The notes: a model not told the origin generated them from the sequence alone. A stretch of 64,000 bases of DNA from Sphingobium phenoxybenzoativorans (GCF_001757355.1 NZ_MINO01000017.1:1-64000), one strand, 5' to 3'. Counted from the stretch's first letter, positions 26,323-34,705 are shown. Made by a program: numbers and translations.

Positions 26323-26637
26323 TCACGCCGCCTGGGGCTTGCTGCGCGACCAAATGAGGTCGTGCGTGCCGTCCTCGCCTTCGATCAGGCGGGCATAGAC
26401 CGTCGCCGGGAACGAAGGATCGTCGAGGGTCACGGACAGGTACTCCCGCCCGGCCTCGCTGGTCTTCTTCCACGCCGCGCCGATATCGTGACTGGCCGCC
26501 TGCAGGCGGAAGTCGGGGGCGTTCTCGCTGCTGCCCTTGTCGTTGGGAACCAGCTTGACCTTGACGTTGAGGGTCAGGGTGCGCAGCGTGCCAGTGAAGC
26601 CGTCTTTGTCTGCGGTGAAGGTGCCGATGTTGGCCAT
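26323..26637 (-). CDS. DUF736 protein
   Basis: Small protein of about 104 residues from the ATG 26635-26637 with AAAGGA six bases upstream. The pattern [18 protein letters not shown], followed by a strand-rich core and [19 protein letters not shown], is typical of DUF736, common on Rhizobium plasmids and Tn4371-like ICEs. It converges on the preceding plus-strand gene with a 15-bp gap. Function unknown. Confidence 0.87.
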   Translation of the reverse strand: MANIGTFTADKDGFTGTLRTLTLNVKVKLVPNDKGSSENAPDFRLQAASHDIGAAWKKTSEAGREYLSVTLDDPSFPATVYARLIEGEDGTHDLIWSRSKPQAA

Positions 26638-27445
26638 GATGATTTTTCCTTTCGGTTGAACAAGGTTCGCGCCCATCGCGTCCTTGTTGTCATCCGGCCG
26701 GCGGGGGACGGGCGGGCTGCACCGCTTGCGGTCGCAACGCAGTGGAGAACTGGAAGGCGCAAAGAATTTGTCCCGCGAGGAAGCCGCGCAGCGGCGGGGA
26801 AATTGTTTGCGTCGGACGGTTGCAGCCATGAAGCCCGAGGCGCAGCCGTGCCCTCGCCAGGATTCACAACGAGACAAGGACGCCTTGGGCCGAACCGCTC
26901 CGAAAGGAGATGGGGCCGACTCGGCTTCCCGCACGAAGGCTGCGCCGGCACGCTTGCTGACGCGGGCCAGGTCAAGCGCCCGACGACAGGCGAGAACGCC
27001 CCCGCCGCACCCCGCGGTGCTGGTCTTGAGGCGTGACGTAGAAGCTCCATAGCGAAGCTGGGCGGCTGTCGGTGAACCGTTTTCGTGATGTGACGGGCTA
27101 GAACCGCCAGCGTTGAGGAAGGCGTACATTCGTACAACCTGCCGCAGCAAGCCACGGCGTATCCGCTATGCCCTGCCTATTGCGGCGGGGCGCAGGCTTG
27201 GTCGATCCGGCGCAAGCCGGTTCGACGGTATTCGAGGGGCGCCAAGCTGCGCGCGGCGGGGATGGGCCTTGCTCCGATCCCCTGGAGGCAAGCGAAGCGC
27301 GCAGCGCTGCAGGCGCGAAGGCGTGAGGGATTGAAGCCGAATGGCCGTGACGGCAAGGACGGCACGGGGCGCAGCCCGAAAGCCCGGCGGCGCATCGCGC
27401 CGACACGCCCAGGCCGTTCCAGATTTCTAAGCAAGAAACGCGAAC
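26638..27445. other. Long GC-rich gene-free stretch upstream of DUF736
   Basis: About 800 bp in which every open frame looks artefactual (Arg/Ala/Pro-rich, no ribosome binding site). It holds one copy of a conserved 118-bp block (27203-27320) and a GAGGGATTGAAGCCGAATGG motif (27325-27345) related to one near 31352-31375. Probably non-coding RNA or regulatory sequence. Confidence 0.55.
27203..27320 (+). repeat. Copy 1 of a conserved structured ICE intergenic element
   Basis: Aligns almost end to end with 31552-31669. Shared landmarks in order: CGATCCGGCGCA, TTCGAGGGG, GCCAAG, GCGCGGCGGGGAT, a variable loop, TCCCCTGGAGGCAAGCG, AGCGCGCAGCG, CAGGCGCGAA. GGGGAT and ATCCCC pair across the variable loop, and the GCGCGCAGCG-type segments give further self-complementarity. 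The name is descriptive only. Confidence 0.7.
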
Positions 27446-27610
27446 ATGCGCCTGATGGAATCGGAATTGTCGGTGCTGCTGCGAACGATACAGGCGGCGG
27501 GCTGTGAGCCGCTGGATGATTCCGCGCACTACGCGCGCTTTGGCTTTCTGGCCCATGCGGGCCTGCAGCTACCGGGCGGGATGCCCGGCCACATCAACAC
27601 CGCCGCCTGA
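27446..27610 (+). CDS. Possible small ICE protein (54 residues)
   Basis: ATG at 27446, TGA at 27608-27610. The product begins MRLMESELSVLLRTIQAAG and ends PGHINTAA; it has a helical N-terminal half. It follows the structured element by 125 bp and is followed 48 bp later by a good plus-strand terminator, which argues that this stretch is transcribed as its own unit. No family recognised. Confidence 0.5.
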   Translation: MRLMESELSVLLRTIQAAGCEPLDDSAHYARFGFLAHAGLQLPGGMPGHINTAA

Positions 27611-27657
27611 GCAACCGTGAAGGCGGCATCGTTTTGATTCGGCTGCCGGCCTTCGAC

Positions 27658-27691
27658 ACCGGGCGCGGCCACTGCCGCGCCCGGATTTTTG
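27658..27691 (+). terminator. Rho-independent terminator, plus strand
   Basis: CCGGGCGCGG / CCGCGCCCGG stem with a short CCACTG loop followed by ATTTTTG. It lies 48 bp past the small plus-strand frame. A second perfect 13-bp inverted repeat (CACCGAGCCCAGG / CCTGGGCTCGGTG, 27696-27730) follows, just before the end of the convergent gene. Confidence 0.75.
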
Positions 27692-27740
27692 CGTCCACCG
27701 AGCCCAGGGCTGAACGGCCTGGGCTCGGTGCTGATCGCGG

Positions 27741-27950
27741 TTATTCCTTCGTTTCGATTAGCCACCACACGGCGCGCACCAAGGCGCGGCCCGTGATGGG
27801 GTGAATGTCGGTGACGTCGGCGCGGGCCGTCCAGCCCGAGGGCTGGCGATAGCCGCGCACGTCGCCATCGCCGTGCCAACGGCGGGCGCGTACCGTGCCG
27901 GGCGCATAGATCGCCGCCATGCGCGGGCGACTGGTGGTGCTGCTGGTCAT
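27741..27950 (-). CDS. Small hypothetical ICE protein (69 residues)
   Basis: ATG at 27948-27950 chosen because AAGGAG lies eight bases upstream; an ATG six bases earlier is too close to it. The protein is basic and Trp-rich (MTSSTTSRPRMAAIYAPG...HPITGRALVRAVWWLIETKE). It directly follows the ParB-like gene on the same strand. No family recognised. Confidence 0.6.
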   Translation of the reverse strand: MTSSTTSRPRMAAIYAPGTVRARRWHGDGDVRGYRQPSGWTARADVTDIHPITGRALVRAVWWLIETKE

Positions 27951-28014
27951 GGGCATTTCTCCTTCCGAGCGAAGCGCCCCGGACGAAACCGGGGCGCTTG
28001 CTTTTCGGCGCGGG

Positions 28015-30060
28015 TCAAGCGGCCAGCGCCTCGGCAGGTTCATCCGCCGCGGCTTCGGCACCCTCTGGGGCGTTCTGCTGAGGGACAGCCTCCGGCACAT
28101 CCTCCTGCGGGGCTTCGACATTGAAGATGGCGGGCATCCAACCCGTGCCATCGGCCAGCCGCTCGGCTTCGCTGGCAATGTCGGCCTTCTTGAGCTTCGC
28201 CAGCCGCGTGACGCGCTCCGGTGCGTACTCGCCCACGGCTTGCAGAATCACGGCCTTCGGAACGTGCTTGAAGTAGCCTTCTGCGGTCGGCTGCCACCAT
28301 GCGGCCATGTCGAGGCCCACCGCCTGCGCCAGTTCCTCGCCGGGCTGGCGCGGCGTGGCGCGAGGCGTCACTACGTCCACCGTCGAGGCGACGCACACGG
28401 CCAGCAGCTTGACCAGTTCGCCTTGCTCCATCGCCAGCAGCGCGGCGAACAGTTCGGTGCCGTCCTCGGGCAGCTTGCCAGCCCATGCCTGTTGCAGCTC
28501 GCGCAGCGCCACGGCGGCAGACGACTCCGGCCAGTCCGGGGCCATGCCTTCCAGCCGGTCTTGCACCGTGAGGCGCACGCCCAGCGGCAGGCCGTTCCCG
28601 TAGTGGCTGTCCTGCAAGATGGCCTGCACCATGCCATGCACCAGCGTGGCCAGTGCCACCTGCGGATGCCGGGCCACTTCTATTTGCAGCGCCGCCGTGC
28701 GATGCGCGCTCAAGCGCTGCGCCAGCCGGTCAGACATGGTGGTGGCTTTCGTGTCGTCTGCCGTTTCGGCTTCGTTGTCATTTGCGGCTTCACCCTCCAC
28801 GAAACCTTGCCGCAGCCGTTCCAACGTGCGCAGCGCCTTGGCCTCGGCCTCGCGCAGCAGCCCGCGATGAATCACGGCCTGCCCGTTGTGGTCGATGGTG
28901 ACGATGGCCCCGGCTGCGGCCTTCACGTTCGGGCTGTAGTCCTGCAAGCCATCTTCCAGCGCCTGCAATTGTTCGCCCAGGGCTTCACCTTCCTCTTGCA
29001 GTGCGTCGGCCTTTTCTTCGTCCTCCGCGTCCAGCGCGGCGTCGAGCGCTTCGCCTACCTCCTGCATCTTGGCTTGCAGCTTCTCAATGCGCTGGGCTTC
29101 GCGCTTGGTCGGTTCGCGCCGCTCCCTCGGCGCACGTTGGAAGGCGTGCAGGTCGGCATGGGTCACGCCGGGCGTGGCATCCACCCATGCCCACCCCTCG
29201 GCGCGGACAGTGGCGGCGATGCCCGCCAGCTTGTCTTGCGCCAGTCGTTCCAACAGCGCGGCATCGGTCAGATACACGCCCGCATCGCCTTCCGCGAACA
29301 GGTCGCGGCGAACGCCTCCGCCTGCCTGCTCGTAGGTACCAAGCCCGACGAAGCACACCAGCGGATGCCGGTGGGCGTCGATTTCCCGCTCGGTGAGACG
29401 TTCGCGCAGGTTTGACGGGTGGCGCTGCCACGTCGGCGAATCGTAGAACGCGCTTTCCTGCGCGGCGTGATCGTCGGTGATGGCGAGCGCCATCAACTGA
29501 TCGAGCGTAACGGCATCGGCGCGGTAATCGGCCATCAGGCGCGGCGAGACGTTCGCCAGCTTCAAGCGGCGTTGTACCACCAGCGGCGTGACGGAAAAAT
29601 CCGCCGCAATGTCCTCGATGGGCCGACCTTCGGCCACCAGCGCGGCGAACGCCTCGAACTGGTCTGCAGGATGCATGGCTTCGCGCTGCACGTTCTCGGT
29701 GAGGCTGGCGGTTCGCGCCGTGCCATCGGCCACCAGCAGGCAAGGCACGTCCCATTCCTTGCTGATGCGGCGCTTCTTCGCCAGCAGCTTCAACGCGGCG
29801 AGGCGACGGCCACCGGCGACCACCTCGTAATGCTCACCATCGGCGAATGCAATCACGATCAGGTTTTGCAGCAGGCCCACGCGATGGATGCTCGCGGCCA
29901 GTTCGGGAATGGACATGCGCGGGGTCTTGCGCGCGTTGCGACCCGTGGGCCGCAGCACCAGCCGCGACAGCGGAACCAGAATCAGGTTCTTGCTCAGGTC
30001 GGCGGCTTCCAGCGTGGCAGCGTGGATGGCTTGGGTTTCGGTTTGGCTGTTGGCGTTCAT
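28015..30060 (-). CDS. Large ParB/Srx-like nuclease-domain protein
   Basis: Protein of 681 residues. The N-terminal ParB/Srx domain (about 20-125) has LVPLSRLVLRPTGRNARK, SIHRVGLLQNLIV and the EVVAGGRRLAALKLL box; a KorB-like HTH region (MHPADQFEAFAALVAEG...IEDIAADFSVTPLVVQRRLKLANVSP) follows at about 145-200. The middle has a Glu-rich coiled coil (about 350-410), and the C-terminus is acidic and Ala-rich. This two-fold long ParB-like protein is characteristic of ICE/plasmid maintenance regions rather than of parABS proper. The start ATG 30058-30060 has a GGAGA ribosome site. Confidence 0.87.
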   Translation of the reverse strand: MNANSQTETQAIHAATLEAADLSKNLILVPLSRLVLRPTGRNARKTPRMSIPELAASIHRVGLLQNLIVIAFADGEHYEVVAGGRRLAALKLLAKKRRISKEWDVPCLLVADGTARTASLTENVQREAMHPADQFEAFAALVAEGRPIEDIAADFSVTPLVVQRRLKLANVSPRLMADYRADAVTLDQLMALAITDDHAAQESAFYDSPTWQRHPSNLRERLTEREIDAHRHPLVCFVGLGTYEQAGGGVRRDLFAEGDAGVYLTDAALLERLAQDKLAGIAATVRAEGWAWVDATPGVTHADLHAFQRAPRERREPTKREAQRIEKLQAKMQEVGEALDAALDAEDEEKADALQEEGEALGEQLQALEDGLQDYSPNVKAAAGAIVTIDHNGQAVIHRGLLREAEAKALRTLERLRQGFVEGEAANDNEAETADDTKATTMSDRLAQRLSAHRTAALQIEVARHPQVALATLVHGMVQAILQDSHYGNGLPLGVRLTVQDRLEGMAPDWPESSAAVALRELQQAWAGKLPEDGTELFAALLAMEQGELVKLLAVCVASTVDVVTPRATPRQPGEELAQAVGLDMAAWWQPTAEGYFKHVPKAVILQAVGEYAPERVTRLAKLKKADIASEAERLADGTGWMPAIFNVEAPQEDVPEAVPQQNAPEGAEAAADEPAEALAA

Positions 30061-30125
30061 GGTGTATCTCCAATCGAATGAAACAAGGAATGGAGGGGAA
30101 ACCGCCCCTCCGGCGGGGGAACGGG

Positions 30126-30953
30126 TCAGGCCTTGAGGGCGCGCATGCCATCGGCCAGCAGCCACAAGGCGCGGTTCAGACGGATGTTCTGGTCAATGCC
30201 CTGCACCGGGCGCGTGCTCTGCCTGCGGCCATTCGCGGCGCGGCCATGCAATCCGCCCTTGGTCAAGTTCTCTTGCGTGCGGTTGAACACGCTCCACAGG
30301 TCGGGGCGGCGGTCGTCGAACCGGCGCGGCATCAGGATTTGCGATTCCGTGATGGGTGCAGGCTTGTCCGGGTCGTCGTACTTGAGGGCCAGCGCAGCAC
30401 GGGCGAATACTTCGGATTCGCCATCGTCCAGCGTGATGCCGCGCATCAGGTCGCGCGATTCCTTCACTTGCTCGAAGCCGCCCAACACTTGGTAAGCGCC
30501 TTCGATGACGAGCCCAGCCACGTCGCCTTTGTGGGGTACGCGCACGTCCGCCACGGTGTCGCCGCAGACAAGGCCATTGCTGCAAACGAAGCGGAACATC
30601 CCGGCCAACATCTGATAGCTGCTGGTGCCGTCGTGCGAGTTCAGCAGCACGATTTCATTTGCTTCCGCGCCGTTGATCTGGCTGGCGTGGCGCAGCCGGA
30701 TCATGTGCTTGGTGTGCTCGCGCTTGCCTTCATCGCGCACGCGGGTCTGCGTCACCATGAAAGGCTGGAAGCCTTCCTTGCGCAGTTCGGTCAGCACGGC
30801 GGCGGTGGGGATGTAGCTGTACCGCTCGGAACGGCTCTCATGCGGGGCGTCCGCGAAGATGGACGGGGCCACGCGCAGGATTTTGTCATCAGACAGCGGG
30901 GCATCGCTGCGCAGCGACGGGGAACGGGAAGCGAAGCGGGATGCAAGTTGCAT
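30126..30953 (-). CDS. DUF932 protein (phage/plasmid-like, LGT_TIGR03299 type)
   Basis: Protein of about 275 residues starting at ATG 30951-30953, with AGGAG seven bases upstream. Conserved features include FVCSNGLVCGD (about 135-145), a VLLNSHDGTSSYQM segment and the MLAGMFRF strand typical of DUF932. These proteins are common on conjugative plasmids and ICEs beside ParB-like genes. Function unknown. It precedes the ParB-like gene by 65 bp. Confidence 0.85.
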   Translation of the reverse strand: MQLASRFASRSPSLRSDAPLSDDKILRVAPSIFADAPHESRSERYSYIPTAAVLTELRKEGFQPFMVTQTRVRDEGKREHTKHMIRLRHASQINGAEANEIVLLNSHDGTSSYQMLAGMFRFVCSNGLVCGDTVADVRVPHKGDVAGLVIEGAYQVLGGFEQVKESRDLMRGITLDDGESEVFARAALALKYDDPDKPAPITESQILMPRRFDDRRPDLWSVFNRTQENLTKGGLHGRAANGRRQSTRPVQGIDQNIRLNRALWLLADGMRALKA

Positions 30954-31551
30954 GGCATTTCTCCTGACAAAAAAGGGTTTGCTATTCACACCGCACACCG
31001 GATTCCAAGATTCGGAGCCCAGCCTTTCGGCTGTTCGGTGCGGTCGGCACGAGGAACCCGGTTGGCCTCGTTGCCACCGTCTTTCCTGAGTTCATCGCCC
31101 GCGACGGTCAGGAGCGCGCGGACGGGGGCCGTCAAGGAGACAAGCGCGGGGTTGGTGCGGCCCACAGGCGCAGCCGAGGACACGGCCCTGCGCGCCTTGA
31201 CGGCACATGGCCGCGGGCTACAGTCGCGAACAAGGTGATGGAGTCAAGAAAGATGGCTGGACAGGCAACGGCCGGCCCTGTGTGCCGACCGCACGGCAAG
31301 CGAAGCGCGCAGGCCCGGATCTGGAAGCCGGGCCGGAGGCGTCAGCCGAGCGGAGCGAGGGAACGATGGAAGCCCGAAGGGGACGAGACACTGCAAGGTG
31401 GCTCGATGCGCAGCACGACAGCGCGACCGGTCATGTTTCCTTGGTCGGGGACGCCCTGACTTCGATGCACGATGAACACCACGCCCAGGACAGTCCTCAT
31501 GCACAAGGCATCGAGGAGCTGGTTCTGCTGGGACTGTGATTGGTTTCTGGC

Positions 31552-31669
31552 CGATCCGGCGCAGCCAGTTAGGCGGTCTTCGAGGGGAGCCAAGCATCGC
31601 GCGGCGGGGATAGCCCGCAGGGCTTTCCCCTGGAGGCAAGCGCAGCGCGCAGCGCCGCAGGCGCGAAAG
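31552..31669 (+). repeat. Copy 2 of the conserved structured ICE intergenic element
   Basis: Second copy of the block at 27203-27320. The loop between GGGGAT and TCCCC differs in sequence but forms its own small stem (AGCCCGCAGGGCT), so structure seems kept while sequence changes. The TGGAGGCAAGCGCAGCGCGCAGCGCCGCAGGCGCGAA half is nearly identical. Confidence 0.7.
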
Positions 31670-31696
31670 CATCGACATCGGGCGCAGCAAAATGAA

Positions 31697-31728
31697 AGGC
31701 GCGTCGCCCGAAAGGACGACGCGCCAGG
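31697..31728 (-). terminator. Probable terminator after the small zinc-ribbon gene
   Basis: Stem GGCGCGTCG / CGACGCGCC around the loop CCCGAAAGGA. On the minus strand it is followed by TTTCATTTTG. It lies about 15 bases beyond the stop of the gene ending at 31743. Confidence 0.6.
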
Positions 31729-31742
31729 TGGTCAGCGCGCGA

Positions 31743-32132
31743 TCAGCTCGTCGCCGGCGAGACCATCGCCTCAAGCTGCTCAATGACGCCCGGTTCGGCA
31801 AAGACACAAGGCTGGTTGGCCTCGATCGGCACGTTGAACACCTTGGCGAACACATGACGCTTCAGGTGCGCCAAGCGGCCCGTGCGATATGCGTGCTCGG
31901 GCTTCAGGCTGCCACCCGGCGAGCCGCTGCGCTGCGGGTCGCATTCGACCAGCGCGACGAATCCATCGTCGGCCAGCTTCTGGTGTTCGGCGCACAGGCC
32001 CCAGCCCGTCGTCGTGTGGCGCTCCATGCTCGCGCGAAGGCGCTTGTCCAGCAGGATGGCGCCGGTATCGAAGGCCAGGCCGCAGACTAGGCAGACGTGT
32101 TGTTCCATTGAAACGTGTGATTTGTCGTTCAT
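31743..32132 (-). CDS. Small CxxC zinc-ribbon-like hypothetical protein
   Basis: Protein of about 129 residues (start at the ATG near 32132; a second ATG eight codons in is possible). The N-terminal part has CLVCGLAFDTGAILLDKRL and a later GWGLCAEHQKL, which together could bind one zinc ion. No family name is secure, though proteins of this kind occur in ICE maintenance regions. It lies downstream (minus strand) of the IS21 fragment. Confidence 0.65.
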   Translation of the reverse strand: MNDKSHVSMEQHVCLVCGLAFDTGAILLDKRLRASMERHTTTGWGLCAEHQKLADDGFVALVECDPQRSGSPGGSLKPEHAYRTGRLAHLKRHVFAKVFNVPIEANQPCVFAEPGVIEQLEAMVSPATS

Positions 32133-32306
32133 GACGATCTCCGGTTGCTCGGGCGGAATTGCCCGGAACCGTCGCCAGCACGGCGCAGCGCAAGCAGTCA
32201 GGGGTCGCAGACGGCCGCCAGGAAGCAAACGCGCAAAGCGCGCGCAGCCCTTGACGGCGAGAACGCCGTGATACGGTGAAGGGGATAGCAAGACCGTCTC
32301 ACACCA

Positions 32307-32804
32307 CTAAGCCACCAGCACAAAGGCACGGCTTGCGCACAGCTTCAGGTGAGCAACCAGTAGCTTTCTCCAGACTCCGCCAATCACCAGGCCTTCCTCG
32401 CTCCAGTCGAACTGGAAGGCTTCGCCCAGTGCGAACTTGAGCGGCACGAAGGCGCGGCTCGGCGCATTCGCCCCCACCCCAAGGCGCCAGTCCCGGATGA
32501 AGTCGGTGAGTACCGTATAGCCACCGGTGTAACCCAAGCCCCTGAGCTCAGCCAGCAGTGCCTTGGCGCTGCGACGGTCCCGCTTGGGCCTTCGCGCGTC
32601 CGCTTCAAGGGCTTGGATCAAGGTAGCCTGGTACGGCCCCAGCTTGCCCGGCGTGGATTCCCGCCGGTAAGCCGCCGAGGCCCCTTCCGGAGCTCTCAAC
32701 CACTTCTTGACCGTGTTGCGCGACAAGCCCGTGCGCCGCGAAATCTCCGAACGGGACAGTCCGTCCCGGTAATACATCCGTCTGACCTTGCCCAGCATTT
32801 CCAT
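32307..32804 (-). pseudogene. istA: Truncated IstA transposase (IS21 family)
   Basis: About 165 residues remain of a protein that is normally about 500. The N-terminal HTH (MLGKVRRMYYRDGLSRSEISRRTGLSRNTVKKWL) is intact. The frame ends just after the first catalytic-core motif (FQFDWSEEGLVIGG) and the following CASRAF, then a stop. The DDE triad is incomplete. The start ATG 32802-32804 has GAGG at eight bases; a GTG at 32813 is also in frame. Confidence 0.85.
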
Positions 32805-32897
32805 GGTGATCACCTCGCTTCCTCTGCCTCAAAAAGAGGCAGGGAGGTTAAACACCCTGGTCAAATTTCAACCGGAATTCACCCCGATTGATGGTCA
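32307..32897 (-). mobile_element. Truncated IS21-family insertion sequence
   Basis: Only the 5' part of an IS21-type element remains: its left end, a leader, and the first third of istA. The presumed terminus on the minus strand starts TGACCATCAATCGGGG at 32897, followed by the GGTTGAAATTTGACCAGGGTG repeat familiar from IS21 ends. The istB helper gene and the far end are missing, so it cannot move by itself. Confidence 0.75.
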
Positions 32898-33145
32898 GTT
32901 TTCGGCCGGCAACAACACGCTTTGGGGTTAAAGGTGTGCTGGGCAGGAAGTACGCGGAAATGGGATCGCCGACGCAGCTTCCCGCTTTCAAAGGAGGGGC
33001 TGACCCATGTCACCATCTGGCGCTCTGCGCCTGGAGACACCAAGGGCCACAGCTTGCGCGCATGTTCCCGGCTGCGAACGTCGCGCGCGGCAATCGTGGT
33101 CTGGAAAATCCCTTTTCGAGAGAAGACAACGATCGCCTCGTCCAT
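32879..33145 (-). pseudogene. 5' fragment of an unknown gene cut by the IS21 element
   Basis: The frame starts at ATG 33143-33145 with a good GGGAGA site and reads MDEAIVVFSRKGIFQTTIAARDV..., then becomes unlikely at the end (ACCCRPKTDHQSG), where it enters the IS end. So about 75-80 native residues remain. It is 13 bp downstream of the HEPN/TIGR02391 gene and was probably in the same operon. No family recognised. Confidence 0.6.
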
Positions 33146-33158
33146 CCCTGTCTCTCCC

Positions 33159-33932
33159 TTACGGCGATACGGCCGCTAATTTCGTGGTGCCATCCAGCTT
33201 GCGGTGAATCAGCGATACCAGCGTCAGGATGTCCAGTGCGTCCTGTTCGGACATGGGCCAATTCGTCTTGGGCGCATGGGCCAGCGGATTGCGCACGGCG
33301 CCCAATAAGCCGATCAGCAGGTTGGAAAAGCCTTTCTGCTCGCTCTTTTCGGACTCGGTGGTGAGCGGTCCCAAGGCGAGAACGGGTTGCTGGCCTGCGA
33401 ATGCCTTGTTCACCAAGTCCGCGCCGTCGCCGTTCAGGCCCGACAGCAGGCGAATCCGCTCCGCAACACCTTTCATTGCCTCGAACACGGCATGGAAGTA
33501 GTTTTCGTCCAGCAACTCGGCGCGGCAGTAGTTCAGCACTTCCGCGTGGACGACGCGGCTTTCTAGTGCGGCCTTGAGTCGCCCCGCGCGGGCACGCGCA
33601 GCATCGAGCGTCGTGGCCTTGTCGGCGTGCCCGACCTTGCCGTCTTCGCGTACGTAGAAGCCGGAGAAGGCAAGGACGACATTGAGTTCATCGCGCCGCC
33701 ATGCAAACGTCGCAGGATCGCGAGCGTAGTTCACCGGGTTCATCGCGCGATTGATGAACATGATGAGATGGTTGCCAACCTGGTGCTGGTTCTGTGCGCC
33801 GGCCAGCGCATTGAACAACCGCTTCCACTTGGTCATGCCGGGCGACGTGTCGGCAATCTCGATTTCTTGCAGCAGACGTTCGATCTGCGTGCCGCTCAGG
33901 CCGCGCGCCCGGTATCGGCGAGCACGCGGCAC
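33159..33932 (-). CDS. HEPN/TIGR02391 (Ymh) abortive-infection-like protein
   Basis: Protein of about 257 residues. The C-terminal third carries the TIGR02391 signature: RIRLLSGLNGDGADLVNKAF, LTTESEKSEQKGFSNLL and, at about residue 223, RNPLAH, which fits the HEPN ribonuclease R-x4-H motif. The N-terminal part (LSGTQIERLLQEIEIADTSPGMTKWKRLFNALA) resembles the AbiJ-type N-terminal domain. Likely a toxin-like defence protein; the family assignment is good, the function inferred. The start at GTG 33932 is uncertain. The next gene is destroyed by an IS fragment. Confidence 0.75.
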   Translation of the reverse strand: MPRARRYRARGLSGTQIERLLQEIEIADTSPGMTKWKRLFNALAGAQNQHQVGNHLIMFINRAMNPVNYARDPATFAWRRDELNVVLAFSGFYVREDGKVGHADKATTLDAARARAGRLKAALESRVVHAEVLNYCRAELLDENYFHAVFEAMKGVAERIRLLSGLNGDGADLVNKAFAGQQPVLALGPLTTESEKSEQKGFSNLLIGLLGAVRNPLAHAPKTNWPMSEQDALDILTLVSLIHRKLDGTTKLAAVSP

Positions 33933-34002
33933 GCGGCTTCAAGATGCTGTGAGCTGAAAGGGTCAATTCGCGTCGCCAATGCCTGTTTCCCTCATCAGGC
34001 CA

Positions 34003-34305
34003 TCAGATGATGGCCTGCAGGCCCTTGTCGGCGATTACGTTGAGCAGCTTGAGCGCCGGCCCCGTAGGATGGGTTTCGCCTTGCTCCCACTTGCGCACGG
34101 TCGAGGCCGACGTGTGCAAATGAAGAGCAAACACCGGCTGGCTGAACTTCAAGTTTTCACGCAGCCGTTTGATGTCGAAAGCACTGAACTCCCGCACCGG
34201 CGGCGGGCAGATCGTGTCGAACTCGCGCATCGTTACCTTGCTGATCGCTCCCGCTTCGTGGAGCGCGGCCAGGTCGCCACGCAGGGATTCAATGATCTTG
34301 CTCAC
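34003..34305 (-). CDS. higA: HigA-like XRE antitoxin
   Basis: Protein of 100 residues starting at GTG 34303-34305 and overlapping the toxin gene by 17 bp. The C-terminal XRE domain (FSAFDIKRLRENLKFSQPVFALHLHTSASTVRKWEQGETHPTGPAL, about 40-85) is DNA-binding; the N-terminal part would hold the toxin. The toxin-first order is typical of higBA-like modules. It probably represses from the palindrome at 34687-34705. Confidence 0.83.
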   Translation of the reverse strand: MSKIIESLRGDLAALHEAGAISKVTMREFDTICPPPVREFSAFDIKRLRENLKFSQPVFALHLHTSASTVRKWEQGETHPTGPALKLLNVIADKGLQAII

Positions 34306-34672
34306 AATGCACCTCCAATAACACGCCTGACTGCAACGCCTTCGACAAGGCCTCGGCAGACAGTTCCAAGAACACCTTGCCGGCGAATTGCAGCGCCTTC
34401 TTCTCGTCCTGCGTGATGTTCGCCTTGTCGCTCTTGGGAAACCCATGCAGGAACACGTAGCGGCTGCCGATCCGGGCCGACAGCAGCGTGCGGTAGCCGC
34501 CGCTCTTGCCGCCGCCGGAGCGGGCAACCCGCTTCTTGTAGAGGAAGCCGCCCAAGTCCGCGTCAATCAGACCGCTTTCCATCTCCTGAACTGCCTTGCA
34601 CAAGGCGGCATCTCGCAGCTTTTCGCCCGCCTGCCACCGTGCAAAGTCCTTTCGCTTGAGGATGCGCGTCAT
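34289..34672 (-). CDS. higB: RelE/HigB-family toxin
   Basis: Protein of 127 residues; ATG 34670-34672 with GGAGG five bases upstream. The sequence GGGKSGGYRTLLSARIGSRYVFLHGFPKSDKANI matches the RelE-superfamily toxins of the HigB2/DUF4258-like group that pair with XRE antitoxins. Presumed mRNA interferase. It lies next to the integrase gene, a usual position for an ICE-stabilising toxin. Confidence 0.82.
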   Translation of the reverse strand: MTRILKRKDFARWQAGEKLRDAALCKAVQEMESGLIDADLGGFLYKKRVARSGGGKSGGYRTLLSARIGSRYVFLHGFPKSDKANITQDEKKALQFAGKVFLELSAEALSKALQSGVLLEVHCEQDH

Positions 34673-34686
34673 CTTGACCTCCAAAC

Positions 34687-34705
34687 TATACCCGAAACGG
34701 GCATA
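34687..34705. promoter_or_regulatory. Palindromic operator of the toxin-antitoxin operon
   Basis: TATACCCGAAACGGGCATA is a near-perfect inverted repeat (CCCG-AAA-CGGG core with flanking TATA/CATA) 14 bases upstream of the toxin start. It overlaps the expected -10 region and is a strong candidate site for the XRE antitoxin. Confidence 0.75.

Larger units (their letters stand above)
30954..31742. other. Long GC-rich gene-free stretch upstream of DUF932
   Basis: About 790 bp with no convincing gene. It contains the second copy of the structured element (31552-31669), a related GAGGGAACGATGGAAGCCCGAA motif (31352-31374), and a strong hairpin just past the end of the next gene. Its layout, an element about 600 bp upstream of a conserved ICE gene, mirrors 26638-27445. 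Confidence 0.55.

Noticed and set aside
27919-29415. 498-residue plus-strand frame
   Set aside because: It lies antisense to the ParB-like gene, is His/Arg/Gln-rich and low in complexity, with no family resemblance.
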